Origin: Sphagnum magellanicum
Lineage: Eukaryota > Streptophyta > Sphagnopsida > Sphagnales > Sphagnaceae
Length of the DNA: 64,000 bases
Assembly: GCA_021904315.1 (NCBI GenBank)
Contig: CM038908.1
Location: forward strand, 28,602,501-28,666,500
Direction: 5' to 3'
The first letter of the stretch is position 1. Each line of letters starts with the position of its first letter. Below the pieces are notes generated by a model. That model saw nothing but the letters and a program-made list of their open reading frames with translations, searched no databases and had not been told where the DNA came from. The position numbers and the translations under genes were made by a program. Of this stretch, positions 57,236 to 64,000 are shown piece after piece.

Positions 57236-58379
57236 TGTGATGCAAATTGATGCACACAATATTGGAAATAAGCTTGTCACTTCCATCATTTGTGACTATG
57301 GTGTTGAAAAAAAACCAACAATGACACAACACATATTTGAAAAGACGCCTTTCAATTTTATTTGGAACAAATTTCAAACTAGAATTTATTTTGATAGGAA
57401 TGGACCTTAAACACATCTACCCCAAACCAACTTTGATGTTACCATTATCAGTAGAATTCGGTAAAGGGTGCATGCAAAAAAAAAAATCTTGAAGGAGGCA
57501 CTTTAATTGGCCCATCGTCGTTTGTGTTGAAACATTGGGTAATCCCCAAAAGAGAAATACAAAGGTGCTACCCTTTGGCTACCCCCTTTATAATTTAAAT
57601 ACATGAAAGTTCAACTTTGAAACATATGGGATAAAATTGTGATACTATTGAGATATCATGGGGAACATTTTGGGAACTTGATGGAAACCCCTTGGGAAAT
57701 TGATGGGAACACATTGGGGGGGACAATAAAAAATCCCTCTCACCTCAAACTCAAAAGGAAAAATTGAACTATTTTGAGACCAACAATACATACCTAGTAG
57801 GAACATATTATTGGTCTTCAAACATGTTAAGGTTTTTAAGGCCACTTTAGACAAGGGTCCAATGAGCAGGGTCCAATGAAATCAAACATTCCTATTGGTC
57901 AAGAACTTTAAATTAGTCCCAGGGCTTTTAAATGAAGGTCTAGGACCAAGACGAATCACATTGTGATTTAGCTTACATGGCATCATTTTGGAAGGAAAAT
58001 CAATTGGTCTAGATTTTTTTTAAAAAAAGCTTAAACAAAAGTTCATGGTTTGGAAAATCAAAGTGTAAACTAAGGTCCAAGGTTTTTCATTTTATTTATT
58101 TATTTCTTCTTTCCACTGTTTTCTTATACCCTGTTGTTCAAATTATGTGAGAATGGAAGACATGTTATGAATTGAGGACATTGTTGAAATTACAACAACT
58201 ACAACATTAATTTTACCAATTATAAAATTGACATGGTTGGTTTTGTGAATCTTCACAAGGTGATTATTAGAAGGAGTGCATCTTCAGCCCTTCCAAATGC
58301 ACGAAATGGATGTGAATAAAAAGGGGGGGATTTGGATTTACAAAAGATCCTTAAACCGATTCCCATTCAAAAAAAAAAA

Positions 58380-59000
58380 ACACCAAGGAAGAGGGTGATT
58401 GTGGTGAAAAATAAAGATGAAGAAGGTGAACTAAAAAAAATGGGTGGATGGTGAAATATTACACTTGATTGCTTTCTGAGGATCGAAAAAAAACAAGGTA
58501 ATGTTTTTCATCGTCTTTTAAATTCTTTTTCAACTTTATATCCTTGTTGTGCACGTCAACCATCCCTAAATTCTTGAAAACTCCAATTGTTTGCAAGCAA
58601 AAGTTTAACACAATTTACAAACAATACAAAGATGATAAGATTACAAATTAAATTTTAAATAATGATCATCATGAATGTCCCTTCTATGATGCATTGGTAG
58701 TTGATGGCATCAAAATGAAAATGTGGTAAAACATGTGAACATTTATGTTGATGAAACTAAAAAAGTTATAGGGAGTCCATAATCCCAAGCATAATCGAAT
58801 ATTGTTTAAAAGGATGAAAATAATAAAAAGGCAATGGAAAAACCTCTCGTTGTGGATGAAATTAAAAAATAGAACCTCCAAAAAAAGTTTAATGTTTATA
58901 ATCATTTTTCAACCATGGTTGAAAATATTATGTCCATGTTACAATAATTTGTTAAAACCAATTTTTTACTCAAAAACATGGATGCCCAAATTTTGACCTT
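58380..59000 (+). pseudogene. Possible second ORF (Myb/SANT-like) of the Harbinger element
   Basis: Plus-strand fragments look like eroded coding sequence: a Lys/Glu-rich piece (RKRVIVVKNKDEEGELKK) followed after a one-base shift by WVDGEILHLIAF, reminiscent of a Myb/SANT start, and further on FNVYNHFSTMVENIMSM and KNMDAQ, reminiscent of the C-terminal helical part of such proteins. It converges on the transposase. Similarity is weak and by eye only. Confidence 0.4.
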
Positions 59001-59389
59001 TCATAGATAAATTGTAGGTTACACAAGATGTCAACCTATGAGTCATTCATTACATTTTGATGCAAAATCAGATATATTTGAAAAGGCAATGTTGTGTTTT
59101 TTTTTCAAATTGGATTCAAAGAAGTTTTTTTTTAAAGCCTCACGAATTGCCATAGCTTTTATCAACATCCTTTTGATTTTTTCTTATTTTCTTTCCTGTT
59201 AGGATTATTTCCATGGTTGTCAACACATGATGTTCATCTTGATTCATCTTGATGGTCCATGTCTTACACGCCTTTTGTGTCATTTCTACTGTCTCCATCC
59301 ACCATCCCTAGATTTTGTAACCCCTTCATTTGTTTGATTGGTTTTTCAACCACCTTGAAAACATCAACTCCTTTTAAATTCCCAAATGT

Positions 59390-60190
59390 TGTATTTTTTT
59401 TCCATTTGTGCATATATTTGAACCTCCAAACCCCCATTACATGTCATTCGAAATAGCAATGCACATGTTGTGGAAATATATAAGGTTGTGACCAAGTCTA
59501 GTATGTGGCGTAATGGAATGTTTACTTTCTATAATAGAATTTTGAATCTACCTTTCAACATTCCAAATTTTTTTTCATTAACATCCTTGTACTAGATTAT
59601 ATAAAATTCCAATGTGGTTTGTATCTTGATAATCCATCTTTCTCACCTTTGAAGGAAGAATAAAACCATGGTTGCATTAGACAAGCGGCATCTCCTATAA
59701 TTTATTAATTTATAAGGTAAGAATTTGTTCCTCATCACATGGGTTTCCTACATCTATTTTTTTGGAAATTAGTCCAATCATGGATACTTCTTGCCCACCC
59801 ATAATCATGATCCCAAAAATTACACATTGCATCTACAATTCCTTGAATCAATGTGGAGTAAAACCCTTTCCGACAATGATATGATTTTGGGTCTACCTTT
59901 GGTGCAACAATTGGAGTATGACTACCATCTATGGCATCTAAAATGTATGAAATTTCATGCAAGCTCTCAAAACCAACATTGATTTTTTTTATTTTGTCTC
60001 TAATCAGTTTAGAGATCACCAATGGTTTTTAGTGCTTTTTAATTGTTGAATAAAATTCTCTCATTATAATTGATGTTGTACTTTTTGCAATGCCGTAGAC
60101 TTGTCCATACATTTGCAAAAAAAAATCACCACCTAGTTGTGTAAGAACCATTGCTACTCTAGTTTCAACATGGACATTTTTTCTCATGTG
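59390..60190 (-). pseudogene. PIF/Harbinger transposase (DDE superfamily, HARBI1-like), degenerate
   Basis: The minus strand reads VETRVAMVLTQLGGD, QMYGQVYGIAKSTTSII, then after a TAA the KPLVISKLIRDKIKKI segment and DAIDGSHTPI (first catalytic Asp region), YHCRKGFYSTLIQGIVDA, FWDHDYGWARSIHD (second Asp region), IGDAACLMQPWFYSSFKGEK, HWNFI, and after a frameshift FGMLKGRFKILL and VNIPLRHILDLV. This order is that of plant PIF/Harbinger transposases, which cut and insert the element at TWA sites. At least six in-frame stops (for example after KKH, twice before IGDAA, after HWNFI, after KILL) and a frameshift before FGML inactivate it. The third catalytic acidic residue, expected just before FGML, is lost in the damaged stretch. 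Confidence 0.9.
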
Positions 60191-60709
60191 TGTATTTTTC
60201 ATTCAAAACTTGAACCCACAACCTTAATTAATGAACAAAATGTGTCATAACTTAACCTTGTTCATTGCGAAGACATCTTTTCATAAAAACTCCCCAAAAA
60301 TTGATTTTTCATGCATCCCACTGCCCCCTCATACCTCCACATATTGTGAACTCTTATGCCATTTCAACAAACTCCATGAAAAATTAACATTGCACTCATC
60401 ATACTCCAATGTTGTTCAATAACTATTTGCTACAATGCAACCACTTGTGCAATCATTTAGTGCACAACCATAGAAAAACAAGAGCCACCAATATCTTGTG
60501 CCTACATTCATCCGTTGTGTGTAATAAGAATTTTTTAATAATAAAAAAATAAAACTAAAAAAATAATGGAAGAAAGGAAGAAGAAAAAAAAGACCAAAGG
60601 TTAACCTAATCCTCTTGCATGTCAATCACACATTTTTGATATTGAACCCTCAATTCAACCCCAAGCGTTTAGACACACTCATTATACCTTAAGAGAAAGT
60701 GTTTCTGGC

Positions 60710-60976
60710 CTTGCTTACCAAGGCAAGGATATTGTGTTTAGATTCATTATAGAATATAGTAGCTTAAGGGATTTTGGCCCTTAGGTAATAGGTCTAGTAT
60801 TTTTATATGAGGATTTTTGAAACATGATATTACAGCTTGTGTTGAAACTTGAGATTAGTTATAATAGAGTTATAATATCTTGAAGGATTTTGATTTCTTT
60901 TAGAGGATTGTTTTGACGATTGTATTTTTGCATGGTGAAATATTTGAGTTTCCTTAATTCTTCTTTTGCCGATTTA
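60710..60976 (+). repeat. Dispersed direct repeat, copy 2, inside Harbinger right end
   Basis: Co-linear with 28893-29168 from GGCCTTGCTTACCAAGGCAA to TTCTTCTTTTGCC. The block starts with a short inverted repeat (CCTTGC...GCAAGG). It is missing from the MITE at 45.7 kb, which lost the element's interior. Confidence 0.8.
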
Positions 60977-61411
60977 AGGTTCAATTTGCTTCAAATTGGT
61001 CCCTGGACCCTTGTTTAAAGTGGCCCTTAGTGCTCCTGTCTTTTAGGGGTCTGAGGGTTTGGGGGTTTAGTGCCATTGCAAGCGGATTTAATCTGGAGTT
61101 GTCACACGAAGAAATGCACATGGTGGGAAAGAGATTGCTCCAGATGGAATAATTGCTGCATTTGGGTCTACGTGGGATGCTCTTGAATTATGAGGAGCCA
61201 GAGAGCCAGAGAGCAATTACCAAGATTTTTGCGAAGCACCAATGTCTTCATCATCAGTCCAGCACAATGGCCATGTGTAACTGAATATCAATCCTGTCAG
61301 AGTTCACATGTCAATGGAGCCATCCATGGCTCTTGTTGGTGTAATCTCGTTGCCCTCTCTTGGTTGCTATTTTGCCCCCCCTAGTCTAAACTTGGCAGAG
61401 ATTCTTTGCAG

Positions 61412-61887
61412 GTCCTTTGTACTGGTGGGATAGAAGTCGTAGGTGGGAGAAGGTAAGTAAATCAAAATTTGCTAATGGAAAAGGTCAGTGTCAGTTTCTC
61501 TGTTCTTATGATACCATTTGATGCCTAGGATGTGGAGAATACATGGCTGATCAGCTTGATCTGGATTTCTGGTTGTAGACAAAGGAAAGGTACCTGGGTT
61601 TCAAATATAAGAGGACACAGGAAGCGCTCTTGCTTGAGGACCAGTTAAACCCTGCCATAGGTGGCAGCAGAGATGACTGCAATGACACCAGGCACAGTGC
61701 AATTGAACATTTTTACATGGAATCAGTAGCTCACAAAATATGTGAAGGATGGGCAACCTGAGAAGGTGATGCAGTTTTTCCAATGAATGCAATGAGAAGG
61801 GATTAGTCCCAACAGATTCATGTTTGTTCAGGTGATCAAGGCATGTGCTGGTCCTACATTGTCCTGCGTTGTATGCTTGAGGAGTAA
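61412..61887 (+). CDS. Candidate terminal exons of an unrecognised gene
   Basis: Three exons with compatible phases can be read: 61412-61452 (after TTCTTTGCAG, ending at the near-perfect donor AAG|GTAAGT), 61579-61660 (after GGTTGTAG, ending ATAG|GTGGCA) and 61832-61887 (after TTTGTTCAG, ending in TAA). They encode PLYWWDRSRRWEK, TKERYLGFKYKRTQEALLLE and onward, then GDQGMCWSYIVLRCMLEE. Without the second splice the middle frame also stays open to a TGA at 61759-61761. The protein is not recognised and no start exon was found; the DNA upstream is the Harbinger element. It could be a real 3' end, a lncRNA or chance. Confidence 0.3.
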
Positions 61888-61899
61888 CCTGTGCTCTGG

Positions 61900-64000
61900 A
61901 TCACATTTTCAGTGATTTTAGTGTTTTTCCCAGATTAAGGTGCTTGCTAGGCTAAATGTAATGAACTGAAAGCTCATCATTGAGTTCTTCAAGATTCTTT
62001 GTCAGTCCAATATAGATTCTGTCACCTGTTTGAGCATTCGTCTGTCTGTCACACACAGAGGTGTAAGCTGCTTTTCTTTTCATTGATGGTCACGGTGAGT
62101 TTTCTTTGAACATTTATGGATAGAAATCAGATTCTGAGAAGAAAAGAATTTCTCTGACCTGTTTTGAGCTGAACATTTGGTGTGTTTGCAGTCCTTGTCA
62201 CACTGGATTTTTCCAGTCTAAGTACCCAATGCATTACTTTTCTGTGTGTTGTAACCTTGTATTTTTTTTCATTAAGATCATAAAGAGTTATATTTTTCTT
62301 GGTAAGTTGGATTTTTTGGGAAGTCATGGGGCTGGAGTGGCAAAAGATATTGGACATTGTTGTTAGAAGTATCAAGGAAAAGGGGATGATGTGTACATCA
62401 CCTGTTATTGATGCTCTCATTCAGGTTTGTCAATTTCCAGGTGACTTAAACCTTATTGGTACATCTTTCATTACTGTCTTTACTTTTCTTTCAAATTTTG
62501 TGGAACATTTTGTGTTCTGCAGTTCAGCAGCTACATCACCTTTGAATTCTTCTTCCATGTAGGAAGTTCCCTTGTCTGCAGCTTCCGCAGCTTTATAACC
62601 TCCACCTTGATCCTCTTGCTTTTCTCAATTCCGTTCATGTTGTTTCATGTTTGTTTTTTGTGTTCTGATTTTCTTTTGTTTACTGTATAGTGTGCCCACG
62701 AGCATTGCTGCCTTCCTGTGGAAGATCATAGTGCACAGATTGTGTTCATTGCATTAGCCTATATTTTTGATGTGGGTTCCCACAAAATAATTTGATTACT
62801 CAGTACTATCCATGAGGTTCCTGGACTAGTGATGGACTGTCACTTCTTTAACAGTTCATGATGAACGGGCTCTTCTTGCTTGCTTGTTCTTGTCTTTATC
62901 CTGTCATATTGGCCCGTTTGGTCTTTTGTGTGTGTATTGTTGTCTTGTTCTGTATAGTCTGTGTAAACTTGATGTTGTTCTTGATTATGAATGCTTGGAA
63001 TCACAACATTTGTCCTTTTGAGTGCAAGGAGCAGGAAAGTTATGAGATCTGGTTTTTTTTGTGTGGGTACAGATGCTACTCCTGTTGGTGGTCAGTGGGT
63101 GGGAAGAACCTGACCTGTGAGGGCATCAGCAGGAGTGGTACTAGCAAGTGTGTTTGTACAAAATTGTGCATTCTTTGCACAACTGATTTCACCACCATCT
63201 CATTCCCTTGCTCTACAGAAGTCAGAGGTGGCTATCTCGGACCAGAGTTCATTTTTCTCTTCATTGATGCTTGGCTTGACAAGGTAACTTTAGCCATGTG
63301 GCATTCTAATGCCACTTAGTGTACCTTGTCCCATAGATTGCTACTGTTAGCAACAAGGACACTTCACTCTTGGTTTTAGTAGCTTGTCTAATTTTTTCCC
63401 AGGTTTCAAGTATTTGCTGCTTGCTTCTGTGTTTGTGCATTATGTTTTTTTACCTGTGCTTCATGAGGTGTTGTTGATCCCTCTTCTGGTTGGCAAGTTG
63501 ATTCCTTAACAACACTGTTGAAACATGTGTATTGGCCTTCTGCATTTGCTGACACTGAGGGAACCACAGATTCTAGATAGACTTGATAAATTATTAGGTT
63601 TTGTTTCTCTCATCTTTAACCTGCAAGTGTTTGCATAAGTAAGAATGTGGCTAGGTGTGAGGGTTTGAGCTGGTTTTGGATCTCTGTCCATGTGTGCCAA
63701 GACTTCTGAACTCAGGTCTGTTTGTGATGTTTCAGTGTTTGCACCAAGTGTCCTTCATGAGACTGAGGAGGACAAGAATGGAGTTGCATCTGGGCAAGTC
63801 CCTCTCATAAATGTGTACCCAAATAAATGCCCCAGTGAAAAATCATGTCAAGTGAATTAGGAACAGTGAATTGCAGTTTTTTTGTGTTCATGGCTCTTGC
63901 AACTTCTGATGTCACATTAGATTCAATTGTTGTTTACATATTTTGTTTTTGTGTATTGTGGAGACTCTTATCTTATGATATTTGTCTGCTGAAAACAGAG
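61900..64000 (+). other. T/G-rich region, possible transcribed DNA with isolated exon-like frames
   Basis: The plus strand is T-rich and less AT-rich than 46-57 kb, as plant introns often are. Exon-like pieces: ATG at 62329 (MGLEWQKILDIVVRSIKEKG...) ending CAG|GTTTGT near 62425, and an open frame from an acceptor at 63735 (FAPSVLHETEEDKNGVASGQ...) to TAG 63858-63860. A 153-codon frame at 62858-63319 is Cys/Phe/Leu-rich and looks non-coding. Their phases do not join convincingly, so no gene model is given. Confidence 0.3.

Larger units (their letters stand above)
46001..57835. other. AT-rich intergenic DNA, no gene recognised
   Basis: About 12 kb with only short frames. It holds a tract near 46866-47025 in which GGTAT/CTGGTA recurs many times, and the local duplications listed separately at 47.4, 50.1-50.6 and 53.1-53.4 kb. 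A minus frame at 55685-55882, extendable upstream, reads like coding sequence (...DESRCWVVLLSKQ...) but matches no family I know. Confidence 0.55.
57839..61026. mobile_element. Degenerate PIF/Harbinger DNA transposon (~3.2 kb)
   Basis: The left end AGGCCACTTTAGACAAGGGT then CC (57839) and the right end, read from 61026 on the opposite strand (GGGCCACTTTAAACAAGGGT then CC), are terminal inverted repeats. TTA flanks both sides (57836-57838; 61027-61029), the PIF/Harbinger target duplication. Inside are relics of a DDE_Tnp_4 transposase on the minus strand and a possible second ORF on the plus strand; the superfamily typically carries a transposase plus a Myb/SANT-like protein. Both are broken by stops and frameshifts, so the copy is dead. 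A 270-base block near the right end is shared with 28.9 kb. Confidence 0.88.

Noticed and set aside
62858-63319. 153-codon plus-strand open frame, Cys/Leu/Phe rich
   Set aside because: Composition follows the local TTG/TGT-rich DNA, with no domain or coherent topology; probably non-coding.
1-64000. CRISPR arrays, operons or bacterial-type systems
   Set aside because: All repeats are degenerate or microsatellite-like without spacer structure, and the genes are eukaryotic with introns.

Overview
This window looks like nuclear DNA from a land plant with a large, repeat-rich, AT-rich genome. Three recognisable plant genes sit in about 64 kb, separated by long AT-rich stretches full of degenerate repeats. 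The evidence for a plant is an A-type cytochrome P450, a plastid-targeted aspartate-semialdehyde dehydrogenase and a plant-type ACT-domain-repeat (ACR9/ACR10-like) gene with introns, together with a Ty3/gypsy retrotransposon primed by initiator tRNA-Met and a PIF/Harbinger DNA transposon. The lineage cannot be fixed from the sequence. A seed-free plant such as a fern would fit, but that is a guess.

Layout. 1-6698 (minus): 5' LTR, primer binding site, gag, protease, RT, RNase H and most of integrase of a decayed Ty3/gypsy element; its 3' end lies left of the window. 6.7-20.8 kb: AT-rich intergenic DNA with dispersed repeats, including an unusual array of five tandem hairpin units at 14.48-15.02 kb. 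20.86-22.0 kb: degenerate repeats leading into a three-exon P450 gene (22.37-25.07 kb, plus), followed by a ~45-bp minisatellite. 31.36-32.64 kb (plus): intron-free aspartate-semialdehyde dehydrogenase, with ~55-bp repeats and a telo-box upstream. 34.06-36.82 kb (minus): six-exon ACR gene whose first intron appears to be GC-AG. The last two genes are convergent, with about 1.4 kb between their stop codons. 37.8-41.2 kb: several tandem and inverted repeats. 45.67-46.0 kb: a MITE. 57.84-61.03 kb: a degenerate PIF/Harbinger transposon with the same ends as that MITE. 61.4-64 kb: weak evidence for exons of an unrecognised plus-strand gene.

The genes do not form an operon or pathway: lysine/threonine/methionine precursor synthesis in plastids (ASADH), a putative amino-acid-sensing regulator (ACR) and a membrane monooxygenase (P450) are simply neighbours. 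The most informative relationship is between the Harbinger element and the shorter MITE, which share termini, subterminal DNA and TTA target duplications. No tRNA, rRNA, CRISPR array or bacterial-type feature was seen.
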